NCBI GenBank assembly: GCA_035627375.1
Contig: DASPLX010000067.1
Coordinates: 1 to 64,000 of the forward strand
Length of the DNA: 64,000 nucleotides
Reading direction: 5' to 3'
From: DASPLX01 sp035627375
GTDB taxonomy: Bacteria > Pseudomonadota > Gammaproteobacteria > Burkholderiales > Burkholderiaceae_D
Position 1 is the stretch's first letter. Each line of letters opens with the position of its first letter. Positions 24,452-33,844 of this stretch are shown piece by piece. The notes under the pieces are model-generated. The model ran no database searches. It was not told where the DNA came from and worked only from the letters and a program-made list of their open reading frames with translations. Made by a program: the position numbers and the translations under genes.

Positions 24452-26866
24452 ATGCAATCCGATCTGTTCGGCAATGCCGTGCCGTCCGCCGAGCCGCCGG
24501 CGCAGGATGATTGGGCGGCGCGCGCCGCCTGGCTGCGCGAGGAATTGAACCGGCATTGCCATGCCTATTACGTTCTCGACCGGCCGACGATTCCGGACGC
24601 CGAGTACGACAAGCTGTTTCAAGAGCTGCAGGCAATCGAGGCGGAGCACCCGGATTCGATCATGCCGGATTCGCCGACCCAGCGCGTCGGCGGCATGCCC
24701 TTGCCGCATTTTCCGCAGGTTCGCCACGCGGTGCCGATGCTGTCGGTCCGCACCGAGACGGATACGACGGAAGGCGGCGCGATCGCCTTCGACGCGCGGG
24801 TGCGCCGCGAACTCGATCTGCCGCCCGAGGCGAAGCCGGTCGAATATTCCGCCGAGCTGAAGTTCGACGGCCTGGCGATCAACCTGCGCTACGAGAACGG
24901 CGTCCTGGTCCAGGCGGCCACGCGCGGCGACGGCGCGACCGGCGAAGACGTCACGCAAAACATCCGCACCATCCGCCAGATTCCCTTGCGGCTCGAGAAT
25001 TGCCGCGCTCCGGTGCTGGAAGTGCGCGGCGAGGTCTACATGCGCCGCGACGCCTTCGAGCGCATGAACGAGCGCCAACGCGAGAAGGGCGAGAAGACCT
25101 TCGTCAATCCGCGCAATGCCGCGGCCGGCGCGGTCCGCCAGCTCGATCCGGCCATCGCCATGCAGCGGCCGCTCAGCTTCTTCGCTTACGGACTCGGCGA
25201 AGTGCAGGGCTGGCGGATTCCCGAGACGCACGCCGGTACGCTGGATGCGCTGGAAAAGATGGGCATTCCGGTCAACGCCGAGCGCCGGGTGGTGCAAGGC
25301 GCCGCCGGCCTCGCGCAATTCCATGCCCATGTCTCCGCCATCCGCGACGAACTGCCGTTCGACATCGACGGCGTCGTGTACAAGGTCAACAGCTTCGCCC
25401 TGCAGCGCCGCCTCGGCTTCGTGTCGCGCGAGCCGCGCTGGGCGGTCGCGCACAAGTATCCGGCGCAGGAACAGATGACGGTGGTGCGCGACATCGACGT
25501 GCAGGTGGGGCGCACCGGCAAGCTGACGCCGGTCGCCAAGCTGGAGCCGGTCTTCGTCGGCGGCGTGACCGTCACCAACGCCACGCTGCACAACGAGGAC
25601 GAAACTCGCAGGAAGGATGTGCGCATCGGCGACACGGTCATCGTGCGGCGCGCCGGCGACGTCATTCCGGAAGTCGTCGCCGTGGTGCTCGATCGGCGCG
25701 GCGCCGACGTCGGACAGCCGTTCGACATGTTCCAGCGCTTGAACGGCAAATGCCCGGTATGCGGCAGCCATATCGACCGCGAGGAAGGCGAAGCCGACTG
25801 GCGCTGCACCGGCGGCCTGGTATGCGCGGCGCAGCGCAAGCAGGCGATCGCGCATTTCGCCGGCCGCCGCATGATGGATATCGAAGGCCTGGGCGACCGC
25901 TACATCGAGAACCTGGTCGATCTCGGCTATGTGCACAGCATCGCCGACCTGTACCGGCTCACGCTCGACAGCCTGCTCGAGATGAAGCGCCGCGCCGACG
26001 AACGCGACGGCGTCACGCCCGAGACCGTGCAAAAGGGCAAGATCGCCACCAAGTGGGCGGAGAATCTGATCGCCGCCATCGAAGAGAGCAAGAATCCTCC
26101 GCTCGAGCGGCTGTTGTTCGCGCTCGGCATCCGCCATGTCGGCGAATCGACCGCCAAGACGCTGGCCGACTGGCTCGGCAATCTGCGCAACGTGCGGCGC
26201 GCGCCGGCGGCGTTGCTGCGCGTGCTGCCCGACATCGGCGACACGGTCGCGGAATCGATCGCCGATTTCTTCTCGGAGCCTAAGAATCAGCAAGCGCTCG
26301 ACGACTTGCTGAAGGCGAACGTGACACCGCGCGGCGAGCAGGCGCCGAGCGCCAAGCTGCGCGCCAAGCTGGAGCAAGCCGAATTGCTGGCGGCGTTGCG
26401 CATTCCGAAGTTCACCGAGGCGCGCTGCCGCCAGGCGGCGGAGCAAGGCGCGACGATCGCCGCGCTGGCCGCCGGCGCCGCGCTCGACGGCTACGGCTTG
26501 CCGGCGAACGTGGCCGAAGCGCTGGCGGCCTGGCTCTCGGAGGAGCGGCATCGCGCGGAACTGGCCGCGCTGGATGCCTTGCGCACCGAGTTGCTCGAGC
26601 AATTGCCGGCCGCTTCCGCGGCGGCGGAAGAGGGCCCCTTCACCGGCAAGACCTTCGTTCTCACCGGCACGCTGCCGAACCTGACGCGCGATGAAGCGCA
26701 GGCGAAGATCGAGGCCGCCGGCGGCAAGGTCTCCGGCTCGGTATCGAAAAAGACGTCCTACGTCGTGGCCGGCGAGGAAGCCGGCAGCAAGCTGAGCAAG
26801 GCGCAAGAGCTGGGCGTGCCGATTCTCGACGAAGCGGCGCTGCTGCAATTACTGGAACAGCAATGA
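24452..26866 (+). CDS. ligA: NAD-dependent DNA ligase LigA with an enlarged helix-hairpin-helix region
   Basis: Seals nicks using NAD+. It has 804 residues, against about 670-700 usually. Visible in order: Ia domain (YYVLDRPTIPDAEYDKLFQE), adenylation motif with active-site Lys137 in ELKFDG, the OB fold, a zinc finger with Cys434, 437, 452 and 458 (same spacing as in E. coli), helix-hairpin-helix domain, and C-terminal BRCT domain (GKTFVLTGTLPNLTRDEAQ, ending ELGVPILDEAALLQLLEQQ). Extra length lies mainly between about 620 and 725, where residues 645-710 resemble residues 554-619, an apparent duplication of the terminal helix-hairpin-helix unit. All catalytic residues are intact. It overlaps galU by 4 bp. 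Confidence 0.96.
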   Translation: MQSDLFGNAVPSAEPPAQDDWAARAAWLREELNRHCHAYYVLDRPTIPDAEYDKLFQELQAIEAEHPDSIMPDSPTQRVGGMPLPHFPQVRHAVPMLSVRTETDTTEGGAIAFDARVRRELDLPPEAKPVEYSAELKFDGLAINLRYENGVLVQAATRGDGATGEDVTQNIRTIRQIPLRLENCRAPVLEVRGEVYMRRDAFERMNERQREKGEKTFVNPRNAAAGAVRQLDPAIAMQRPLSFFAYGLGEVQGWRIPETHAGTLDALEKMGIPVNAERRVVQGAAGLAQFHAHVSAIRDELPFDIDGVVYKVNSFALQRRLGFVSREPRWAVAHKYPAQEQMTVVRDIDVQVGRTGKLTPVAKLEPVFVGGVTVTNATLHNEDETRRKDVRIGDTVIVRRAGDVIPEVVAVVLDRRGADVGQPFDMFQRLNGKCPVCGSHIDREEGEADWRCTGGLVCAAQRKQAIAHFAGRRMMDIEGLGDRYIENLVDLGYVHSIADLYRLTLDSLLEMKRRADERDGVTPETVQKGKIATKWAENLIAAIEESKNPPLERLLFALGIRHVGESTAKTLADWLGNLRNVRRAPAALLRVLPDIGDTVAESIADFFSEPKNQQALDDLLKANVTPRGEQAPSAKLRAKLEQAELLAALRIPKFTEARCRQAAEQGATIAALAAGAALDGYGLPANVAEALAAWLSEERHRAELAALDALRTELLEQLPAASAAAEEGPFTGKTFVLTGTLPNLTRDEAQAKIEAAGGKVSGSVSKKTSYVVAGEEAGSKLSKAQELGVPILDEAALLQLLEQQ

Positions 26867-27738
26867 AGAAAATCACCAAAGCCGTTTTCCCGGTTGCCGG
26901 CCTGGGCAGCCGCTTCCTGCCGGCGACCAAGGCGCAGCCCAAGGAAATGCTGCCGATCGTCGACAAGCCCTTGATCCAATACGCGGTCGAGGAAGCCGTC
27001 GCCGCCGGCATCACCGAAATGATCTTCATCACCGGCCGCAACAAGCGCGCGATCGAAGATCACTTCGACAAGGTCTATGAGCTGGAAGCGGAACTCGCGG
27101 CGCACGGCAAGACCAAACTTCTCGACGTGGTGCAGCATGTCGTGCCCAAGAACGTCCATTGCATCTTCATCCGCCAGTCGGCGCCGCTCGGCCTGGGGCA
27201 TGCGGTCTTGTGCGCGCGCCCGGTGGTCGGCAACGATCCGTTCGCCGTCCTGCTGGCCGACGATTTCATGGATGTCGAATCGCCGCGAAAACCGGTGCTG
27301 GCGCAGATGGCCGAGGTCTTCGAGCGGGAGCAGGCGAGCATGCTGGCCGTGCAGGAGGTGCCGAAATCCGAGACCAAGCAATACGGTATCGTCAGCGTGG
27401 ACCCGTATCGCGCCGATCTCGAACGGATCAAGGCCATCGTCGAGAAGCCGCAACCCGCCGACGCACCCTCGACCTTGGCCGTGGTGGGGCGCTATGTCTT
27501 GAGCGGCAAGATCTTCGAGCATCTCGAAGGGCTCGGCAAAGGCGCCGGCGGCGAGATACAGCTCACCGACGGCATCGCCGAATTGATGAAACACGACCCG
27601 GTGCTCGCCTATCGTTATGCCGGCACGCGCTACGACTGCGGTTCCAAGCTCGGCTATCTGCAAGCCACGCTGGCGATGGGATTGAAGCATCCGGAAACCG
27701 GCGCGGCGTTCCGCGAATACCTGCAACAAATCAAGTGA
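26863..27738 (+). CDS. galU: UTP--glucose-1-phosphate uridylyltransferase GalU
   Basis: Makes UDP-glucose from UTP and glucose-1-phosphate, feeding glycan, trehalose and LPS sugar synthesis. 291 residues. The nucleotidyltransferase signature KAVFPVAGLGSRFLPATKAQ is at residues 6-25, with PKEMLPIVDKPLIQYAVEEA after it, the sugar-binding LGLGHAVLCARP, VLLADDF with the metal-binding Asp pair, and GTRYDCGSKLGYLQA near the C-terminus. ATG overlaps the ligA stop (ATGA), so translation is coupled. def follows 7 bp later. Confidence 0.96.
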   Translation: MKKITKAVFPVAGLGSRFLPATKAQPKEMLPIVDKPLIQYAVEEAVAAGITEMIFITGRNKRAIEDHFDKVYELEAELAAHGKTKLLDVVQHVVPKNVHCIFIRQSAPLGLGHAVLCARPVVGNDPFAVLLADDFMDVESPRKPVLAQMAEVFEREQASMLAVQEVPKSETKQYGIVSVDPYRADLERIKAIVEKPQPADAPSTLAVVGRYVLSGKIFEHLEGLGKGAGGEIQLTDGIAELMKHDPVLAYRYAGTRYDCGSKLGYLQATLAMGLKHPETGAAFREYLQQIK

Positions 27739-27745
27739 CGATCCT

Positions 27746-28279
27746 ATGAGCGTGCGCGATATTCTCAAGATGGGCGATCCGCGCCTGCTGCGCCAGGCGC
27801 AGCCGGTCGAACAATTCGATACCGTCGAACTGCATGCCTTGATCGCCGACATGTTCGATACCATGCGCGCCGCCAACGGCGCCGGCCTGGCCGCGCCGCA
27901 GATCGGCGTCGACTTGCAGCTTGTAATCTTCGGCTTCAAGCAGAATGCGCGCTATCCCGATGCGCCGGCGGTGCCGGAGACGGTGTTGATCAACCCGATG
28001 CTGACGCCTTTGTCGGACGACACGGAAGAGGGCTGGGAAGGCTGCCTGTCGGTTCCGGGATTGCGCGGCATGGTGCCGCGCTGGACGAAGCTGCGCTACG
28101 AAGGCTACGACCAGTTCGGCAAGAAGATACTCCGCGAGGTCGACGGTTTTCATGCGCGCGTGGTGCAGCATGAGTGCGACCACCTGGCCGGGATCCTGTA
28201 TCCGATGCGGATCAAGGATTTTTCGAAGTTCGGTTTTACCGAGATATTGTTTCCCGGGTTGGATGCCGGCGACGATTGA
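27746..28279 (+). CDS. def: Peptide deformylase
   Basis: Removes the N-formyl group from nascent proteins. 177 residues with the three family motifs: GAGLAAPQIG (motif 1, near 47), EGCLSVPG (motif 2, metal-binding Cys) and QHECDHLAG (motif 3, HExxH-like metal site). The sequence between motifs (VPRWTKLRYEGYDQFGKKIL) fits the proteobacterial second-copy type rather than the def next to fmt; no fmt gene is adjacent. It follows galU by 7 bp and converges with a low-GC hypothetical gene. Confidence 0.93.
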   Translation: MSVRDILKMGDPRLLRQAQPVEQFDTVELHALIADMFDTMRAANGAGLAAPQIGVDLQLVIFGFKQNARYPDAPAVPETVLINPMLTPLSDDTEEGWEGCLSVPGLRGMVPRWTKLRYEGYDQFGKKILREVDGFHARVVQHECDHLAGILYPMRIKDFSKFGFTEILFPGLDAGDD

Positions 28280-28315
28280 ATCGGATTGCCGGCAAGATGC
28301 TCTGTGGCCGATGCA

Positions 28316-29539
28316 TCAATTCAACACCTCAAGGGCTGCTTGATATATCGAATATGTGGCGGAGGTAGGAGCAAGTTTGGGAATCTCTGCCTGCAACCTA
28401 TTCTGCAGTACCTTTAACTTTCCACTTCGGCGAGCAGCGCTCACTTTCTCGTGGCCTTGCGGCGAGATCAGTAGAGCGACAATTTTTCCCGAATCGGTAG
28501 TCTCGTCGGTAGCGATATTCAGAACGAAATTTGTTCTTTCTTCGATTGTCCTGCCATTCAAATTCGCTAGGCCGTGTAGCCAATTGTTATATTGAACGGC
28601 TTTCGCCATATCATAGTCGGTGCTGCTGAAAAGCACGGCGGGTTCATTTGCCTTAAAGTACTCCGCTAAGGATCGTCTCGATTCGCTGCCCAAGTGTTCG
28701 CTGATTTGCGGATTTTCTAGCATCAACGCGATTGAGCGTAGCAAGGCTTCCCTGGATTCTGGATTCTTACTGTGTTGTGACAGCGTTGCCAAGCCGGCGA
28801 GGGCGGATTCTTGTTGTCGAGGATCTTTAATCTCGGGTAATTTGAATGCGCTCTCGCGAATGTACTCCGCTTCCGACAATATGTTCCTGCGATAAGCGTC
28901 GCCCAAGGCATATGAGGCCTCTTCGAGAGGGGCAATCCGCGTAAATGCCAAAATCGCTTCCTTTGCTACGAAGGCGTTTGGGTCGCTCGAACTGGCTTTT
29001 ATCGTCGCAAGAATCAGCTCTCGTTTTGGCTTTGGTGTGTTCGGAGCGCTGGCCTCATCTGACACGGCCGCGTTTGCAAGTAATCTTATGAAATGCGCCT
29101 TGAGTTCCGGTGAGAGAGTGGATTGATTTAACTCCGATATTAATTTCCGGATTTCTTCCTCACTCAACGGCGTCAAGGCCTGCATGGAATCTATGTAATA
29201 GGCTGCCAATTGACGAGCAGCCCGATTTTTCGTGTACGCCGTCCACAAAGTATCGAACTTTGTCGAGCGGGTTACATTCTTGCTTTGTATGAGCGAAATT
29301 ACCTCGCTATCGAGCTTATTTAACTCATTTGCTTCTTCTGCAGGTGCTGCGTCCTGAGCGTCAATGGGCGCGTTTGTGCTGAAGGAAGGCCCGATTTCGG
29401 CTATGTTTCGCTGTTTTTCATCGACTTGCGCCGCAGGGAATAGCGATACTTCTTCATTGGCATTGCTAGCAAGAACATAGATGAGGAGTGCGGTAGCAGC
29501 AATTCCGCCGATTACACCGAGTCGAATCGACATTTTCAT
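28316..29539 (-). CDS. Hypothetical membrane-anchored protein, low G+C
   Basis: About 407 residues, no family recognised. It has an N-terminal membrane anchor (RLGVIGGIAATALLIYVLAS), then a polar linker and a long helical region with repeated helix pairs (for example EAILAFTRIAPLEEASYALG and ALAGLATLSQHSKNPESREA), suggestive of HEAT/TPR-like helical repeats facing the periplasm. G+C is about 46-48%, far below flanking genes, and codon use includes many A/T-ending codons, which points to horizontal acquisition. ATG codons at 29566, 29539 and 29533 are possible; none has a strong Shine-Dalgarno, and 29566 would overlap the rluF-like gene. Function unknown. Confidence 0.72.
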   Translation of the reverse strand: MKMSIRLGVIGGIAATALLIYVLASNANEEVSLFPAAQVDEKQRNIAEIGPSFSTNAPIDAQDAAPAEEANELNKLDSEVISLIQSKNVTRSTKFDTLWTAYTKNRAARQLAAYYIDSMQALTPLSEEEIRKLISELNQSTLSPELKAHFIRLLANAAVSDEASAPNTPKPKRELILATIKASSSDPNAFVAKEAILAFTRIAPLEEASYALGDAYRRNILSEAEYIRESAFKLPEIKDPRQQESALAGLATLSQHSKNPESREALLRSIALMLENPQISEHLGSESRRSLAEYFKANEPAVLFSSTDYDMAKAVQYNNWLHGLANLNGRTIEERTNFVLNIATDETTDSGKIVALLISPQGHEKVSAARRSGKLKVLQNRLQAEIPKLAPTSATYSIYQAALEVLN

Positions 29540-29552
29540 CTTTGCAGATGAA

Positions 29553-30299
29553 TCAAAACTTCTCATCCGCCCGCAAATACCGCCACTGCCCCGGCGGCAA
29601 ATCCCCCAGCTTCACGCGCCCGATGCGCACGCGCTTCAAGCCGATCACCTTCAACCCCACCGCCTCGCACATGCGCCGGATCTGGCGCTTCTTGCCTTCC
29701 TTCAGGATGAAGCGCAACTGGTCGTCGTTCTGCCAGCTGACCTTGGCCGGGAGCAGTTTTTTTCCGTCGAGCGAGAGGCCGTGGTTCAACAGCTTCAGAT
29801 CGGCGTCCGGCAGCCGGCCCGGCTTAGTGTACTGCACCCGCACCAGGTACTCTTTCTCGATGTTGGTGTCCTCGCCGATCAATTGCTTGGCGATGCGGCC
29901 GTCCTGGGTCAGCACCAGCAAGCCGACCGAATCGATGTCGAGCCGGCCCGCGGGCACCAGGCTGCGCAACTGGCTCGGGTGGAATTGCGTCGGCGCGGTG
30001 TCGTCCTTCCAGCGGGTGCCGGCGGTGACGAGCACGACGGCTGGCTTGTAGCCGTCCTCGGCCTGGCCGCTGACGTAGCCGACCGGCTTGTTGAGCAGGA
30101 TCGTCACGCGTTTCGATTGCTCGGCGACGGCTTGGCGTTCGACAGTGACCTTCTGGTGCGGCAACACCTTGCTGCCGAGTTCGGATACGACCACGCCGTC
30201 GACCTTCACCCAGCCCTTGGCGATCCATTCGTCGGCTTCGCGGCGCGAGCAGAGGCCGAGTTCGGACATGCGTTTGGACAGGCGGAGTGGTTCGGTCAT
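29553..30299 (-). CDS. RluF-like 23S rRNA pseudouridine synthase (RsuA family)
   Basis: A 248-residue RsuA-family pseudouridine synthase. N-terminal S4 RNA-binding domain (RLSKRMSELGLCSRREADEW), then the catalytic domain with LLNKPVGYVSG, the motif PAGRLDIDSVGLLVLTQDG containing the nucleophilic Asp, and the C-terminal EGKKRQIRRMCEAVGL. The arrangement fits RluF, which modifies U2604 of 23S rRNA, more than RluB/RluE, but the exact site is inferred. It is a single minus-strand gene upstream of the low-GC gene; its end contributes to the possible start region of that gene. Confidence 0.88.
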   Translation of the reverse strand: MTEPLRLSKRMSELGLCSRREADEWIAKGWVKVDGVVVSELGSKVLPHQKVTVERQAVAEQSKRVTILLNKPVGYVSGQAEDGYKPAVVLVTAGTRWKDDTAPTQFHPSQLRSLVPAGRLDIDSVGLLVLTQDGRIAKQLIGEDTNIEKEYLVRVQYTKPGRLPDADLKLLNHGLSLDGKKLLPAKVSWQNDDQLRFILKEGKKRQIRRMCEAVGLKVIGLKRVRIGRVKLGDLPPGQWRYLRADEKF

Positions 30300-30350
30300 G
30301 ATGAAGCGGAATATAAGTGAAATGGAATGTCGGAACGGCCAGGGCGCGAC

Positions 30351-32903
30351 TCAGATGCGCAACGCTTCCAGCAGATCGGTCTCGAGCTGGATCTGGTTGC
30401 GCGCATTGTTGAGCGCCACGCCGTCGATGATGAACACGTCCTCGACGCGTTCGCCGAGCGTCATGATCTTGGCGGTGTGCAGGTTGATCTTGTACTTGGT
30501 CAGCACGTTGGCGATCGAGTACAGCAAGCCGGTGCGATCGTTGGCCGTGATGGAGAGCAGATAGTATTGTCCGCGCTCGTCGGGGCGCAAGTCGACCGTC
30601 GGCGTGATCGGAAAAGTGCGCGACAGGCGCGACAGGCGCCCCTTGCTCGGCGGCTGCAGCGGTTCCTGCGATTGCAGCAGTTCGACCAGTTCATGCTCGA
30701 TCAGCGTGATGATGTCGCGGTAATTCTTGGCGAACATCGGTTCGGTGACGAGGAAGGTGTCGAGCGCGTAGCCGTGCCTGGTCGTATGGATCTTGGCGTC
30801 GAGAATGCTGAAGTTCTTGCGGTCGAAATAGCTGCAGATGCGTGCGAACAGGTCCGGCTGATCCTGGACGTAGACCGTGACTTGCAAGCCTTCGCCGATC
30901 GGCGCCAGGCGGCATTTGACGACCGGCGTCGGGCTGTTGATCTTGTTGAACAGCGTGCGCGTCTGCCAGGCGATGTCGGAGGCATCGTGCCGCAGGAAGT
31001 AGGCGATGTCGAGTTGCTTCCAGAGCTGCTCGTGGACGGTTTCCGACATGCCGTACAGGCGCAAGGTCTTGAGCGCCTCGTCCTGGCGGTTCTTCAATTC
31101 GTGATCGGCCGACGGCGTCTCGCCGCCCAGCACGCGCAGCGTCATGCGGTACAAGTCTTCCAGCAGCTTGCCTTTCCAGGCGTTCCAGACCTTGGGGCTG
31201 GTGCCGCGGATGTCGGCCACCGTCAGCAGGTAAAGCGCGGTCAGGTGGCGCTCGTCCTTGACGACGCCCGCGAAATTGCGGATCACATCGATATCCGACA
31301 AATCCTGCTTTTGCGCGACCTGGGACATGGTCAGATGATGCTCTACCAGGAACACCACGAGCTCGGTATCTTCCCTCGCGAGCCCGTGATCGGCGCAGAA
31401 CTTGCGCGCGTCGGCCATGCCGAGCTTGGAGTGGTCGCCGCCGCGACCCTTGGCGATATCGTGGAACAGGGCGGCGACGTAGAGCAGCCAGTGACGCGGG
31501 AAATTCGCCATCAGTTGGCTGCAGAACGGGTATTCGTGCGCATGCTCGGTCATCGTGAAGCGGCGCACGTTGCGCACCACCATCAGGATGTGCTGATCCA
31601 CCGTGTACACATGGAACAGGTCGTGCTGCATCTGGCCGATGATGCGGCGGAACGCCGGCAGGTAGCGCCCGAGGATGCTGGTCTGGTTCATGCCGCGCAA
31701 GGCATGCGTGATGCCTTGCGGCGCCTGCAGGATCTGCAGGAACAGCGCGCGGTTGGCCGGATCGGCGCGGAACTTGTTGTCGATCTTCTCGCGCGCGTGC
31801 CAGAGGGCGCGCAGCGTGCGCGCCGTCATGCCCTTCAGCTCGCCGTGCTGGGCCAGCAGCAGGAAGACTTCCAGCATGGCCGACGGCGTCTTTTCGAAGA
31901 CGCTGTCGCGCGCGATGTCGATGAATTCGTTGACTTCGTTGAAGCGCTCGTTGATCGGGCGCGGATCGCCGCGCTTCATGAACAGCTGCGCCTCGACGTT
32001 CTGCAGCAGGATCGTGTTGAGCTGGGTGACCGCCTTGGCGGCCCAGTAATAGCGCTGCATCAGGTATTCGCTGGCGCGCCGCGTCTCGGTCGTGTGGAAG
32101 CCGAAGGTCTCGGCGATCGGCGTCTGCACGTCGAACAGCAGGCGGTCTTCGCGCCGCTTGGCGTGGATGTGCAGGCGGATGCGGATGTCCTTGAAGGCGC
32201 GTTCCTTGTCGGTCAGCTGGCGCGCCTCGTGCGGCGTCAGCAGGCCGCGCTCGGCCAGCTTGCGCCAGGAGTCGCCGAGGCCGGCCGCTTTCGCCACCCA
32301 CAGGATCACCTGCAGGTCGCGCAGGCCGCCCGGGCTTTCCTTGCAATTCGGTTCGAGCGCGTAGGGCGTGTCTTCATACTTCGCGTGACGCTGGCGCATC
32401 TCGAGTATCTTGGCCTGAAAGAAGGCGCGCGGGTCCATGGCGGCCTTGCAGCGGCTTTCGAGAAAGCGGAACAGCTCGGCGTTGCCGGCGACCAGGCGGG
32501 CTTCGAGCAGGCTGGTCTGCACCGTGATGTCGGCGGCGGCTTCCGAGATGCATTCGTCGACGGTACGGGTGCTGTGGCCGATCTCGAGGCCCATGTCCCA
32601 GAAGGTCTGCACCAGCTCCGAGAGCTTGGCTTGCAGGTCTTCATCGGCCGGGCAGTCGAGCAGGATCAGGACGTCGACGTCCGAATGCGGAAACAATTCG
32701 CCGCGCCCATAGCCGCCGACCGCCACCAGGGCGGCCGAGGCGGGCATGTCGAATCCTTCCCATGCACACGTCAGGGCGGCGTCCACGCTCGCCCTCAGGC
32801 TCGCGAGCAGCTTCTCCGGTTTGCCGTCGGCCTGGAAGGCGGCAATGACATTCTGCCGATCGGTCTTCAACTGCTCCTTGAGCGTCAGAGCAAGCGAGGC
32901 CAT
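30351..32903 (-). CDS. glnD: Bifunctional PII uridylyltransferase / uridylyl-removing enzyme GlnD
   Basis: Main nitrogen sensor that uridylylates PII proteins when glutamine is low and removes UMP when it is high. 850 residues. Order: nucleotidyltransferase domain with VAVGGYGRGELFPHSDVDVL (GG-x-D-x-D style metal site near residue 65-80), a helical domain, an HD-type hydrolase with AALFHDIAKGRGGDH near 470, and two C-terminal ACT domains (the last DRTGLLYSIANVLTKYKINL) that bind glutamine. All domain hallmarks are present. It starts 4 bp after the map stop; map-glnD order is common in proteobacteria. Confidence 0.96.
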   Translation of the reverse strand: MASLALTLKEQLKTDRQNVIAAFQADGKPEKLLASLRASVDAALTCAWEGFDMPASAALVAVGGYGRGELFPHSDVDVLILLDCPADEDLQAKLSELVQTFWDMGLEIGHSTRTVDECISEAAADITVQTSLLEARLVAGNAELFRFLESRCKAAMDPRAFFQAKILEMRQRHAKYEDTPYALEPNCKESPGGLRDLQVILWVAKAAGLGDSWRKLAERGLLTPHEARQLTDKERAFKDIRIRLHIHAKRREDRLLFDVQTPIAETFGFHTTETRRASEYLMQRYYWAAKAVTQLNTILLQNVEAQLFMKRGDPRPINERFNEVNEFIDIARDSVFEKTPSAMLEVFLLLAQHGELKGMTARTLRALWHAREKIDNKFRADPANRALFLQILQAPQGITHALRGMNQTSILGRYLPAFRRIIGQMQHDLFHVYTVDQHILMVVRNVRRFTMTEHAHEYPFCSQLMANFPRHWLLYVAALFHDIAKGRGGDHSKLGMADARKFCADHGLAREDTELVVFLVEHHLTMSQVAQKQDLSDIDVIRNFAGVVKDERHLTALYLLTVADIRGTSPKVWNAWKGKLLEDLYRMTLRVLGGETPSADHELKNRQDEALKTLRLYGMSETVHEQLWKQLDIAYFLRHDASDIAWQTRTLFNKINSPTPVVKCRLAPIGEGLQVTVYVQDQPDLFARICSYFDRKNFSILDAKIHTTRHGYALDTFLVTEPMFAKNYRDIITLIEHELVELLQSQEPLQPPSKGRLSRLSRTFPITPTVDLRPDERGQYYLLSITANDRTGLLYSIANVLTKYKINLHTAKIMTLGERVEDVFIIDGVALNNARNQIQLETDLLEALRI

Positions 32904-32907
32904 GAGG

Positions 32908-33735
32908 TCAGGCGGTCAGGGAGTGCGGGGAATCCTGGCGGATGAATGCGGGCGGCGCGGGCATGCCGGGCGATACCGTCAGCACTTCGTAGCCGGTCTC
33001 GGTCACCAGCACGGTGTGTTCCCATTGCGCGGACAGGCTGCGGTCCTTGGTCTTGATGGTCCAGCCGTCGCCCATTTCGCGGATTTCGCGGCGGCCGGCA
33101 TTGATCATCGGCTCGACCGTGAAGATCATGCCGGGCACGAGTTTCTCGAGCGTCCCGGGACGGCCGTAGTGCAGGACTTGCGGCTCTTCGTGGAAGACCT
33201 TGCCGATGCCGTGGCCGCAGAATTCGCGCACCACGCTGTAGCCGGCCTTTTCCGCGTGTTGCTGGATGACATGGCCGATGTCGCCGAGATGGGCGCCCGG
33301 CTTGATCTTCGAGATGCCGAGCCACATGCATTCGTAAGTGATCTCGGTGAGGCGCTTGGCGAGGATCGACGGTTCACCGACGTAGAACATGCGGCTGGTG
33401 TCGCCGTGATAACCGTTCTTGATGACCGTGATGTCGATGTTGACGACGTCGCCGTTCTTGAGCGCCTTGTCGCCGGGAATGCCATGGCAGACCACGTCGT
33501 TGACAGATGTGCAAATCGCCTTCGGATACGGCGTGTAACCCGGCGGGCAATAATTGAGCGGCGCCGGGATCGAGCCCTGGACGTTGGTCATGTATTCGTG
33601 GCAGAGGCGGTCCAACTCCCCGGTGGTGACGCCGGCCTTGACGAACGGGGCGATGTAATCCAGCACTTCGGCGGCGAGTTTGCCGGCGACGCGCATGCCT
33701 TCGATGTCTTCGGCGGTTTTGATGGTGATGGGCAT
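32908..33735 (-). CDS. map: Methionine aminopeptidase, type I
   Basis: Removes the initiator methionine from new proteins. 275 residues beginning MPITIKTAEDIEGMRVAGKL. The five metal ligands are visible in VNIDITVIKNGYHGDTSRMF (two Asp), GHGIGKVFHEEPQVLHYG (His), FTVEPMINAG (Glu) and QWEHTVLVTETG (Glu). The open frame extends upstream to 34278, but the extra residues are unrelated and ATG 33735 matches the family start. Normally rpsB neighbours map; here rpsB lies about 7.7 kb away with a TetR-controlled operon in between, which suggests insertion of that operon. Confidence 0.95.
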   Translation of the reverse strand: MPITIKTAEDIEGMRVAGKLAAEVLDYIAPFVKAGVTTGELDRLCHEYMTNVQGSIPAPLNYCPPGYTPYPKAICTSVNDVVCHGIPGDKALKNGDVVNIDITVIKNGYHGDTSRMFYVGEPSILAKRLTEITYECMWLGISKIKPGAHLGDIGHVIQQHAEKAGYSVVREFCGHGIGKVFHEEPQVLHYGRPGTLEKLVPGMIFTVEPMINAGRREIREMGDGWTIKTKDRSLSAQWEHTVLVTETGYEVLTVSPGMPAPPAFIRQDSPHSLTA

Positions 33736-33787
33736 AAAACGTGAAACGTCGCCGGGTGGCGGCGTCAATGGGTAGGTATAGTCCGAA

Positions 33788-33844
33788 ATTATAGTCGACT
33801 GCCTGCCGTACCGCACGGTCAATGGGCGGCGGCATGAATATAAT
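33788..33844. promoter_or_regulatory. Divergent -10 boxes between map and the tetR-type gene
   Basis: A perfect TATAAT faces map (minus strand, 33788-33793) and another faces the TetR gene (plus strand, 33839-33844). Neither has a good -35 at 16-18 bp; a TTGACC for the map direction is 23 bp away. These are candidates only. Confidence 0.35.

Noticed and set aside
24353..26848. 831-aa antisense frame over ligA
   Set aside because: ligA has all catalytic motifs on the other strand; this frame has none.
30327..32945. 872-aa plus-strand frame over glnD
   Set aside because: glnD is clearly the coding strand; the plus frame is an artefact of high third-position G+C.
33793..33800. AGTCGACT palindrome as a TetR operator
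   Set aside because: Eight-base palindromes occur by chance and it does not resemble the pair at 34634-34691.
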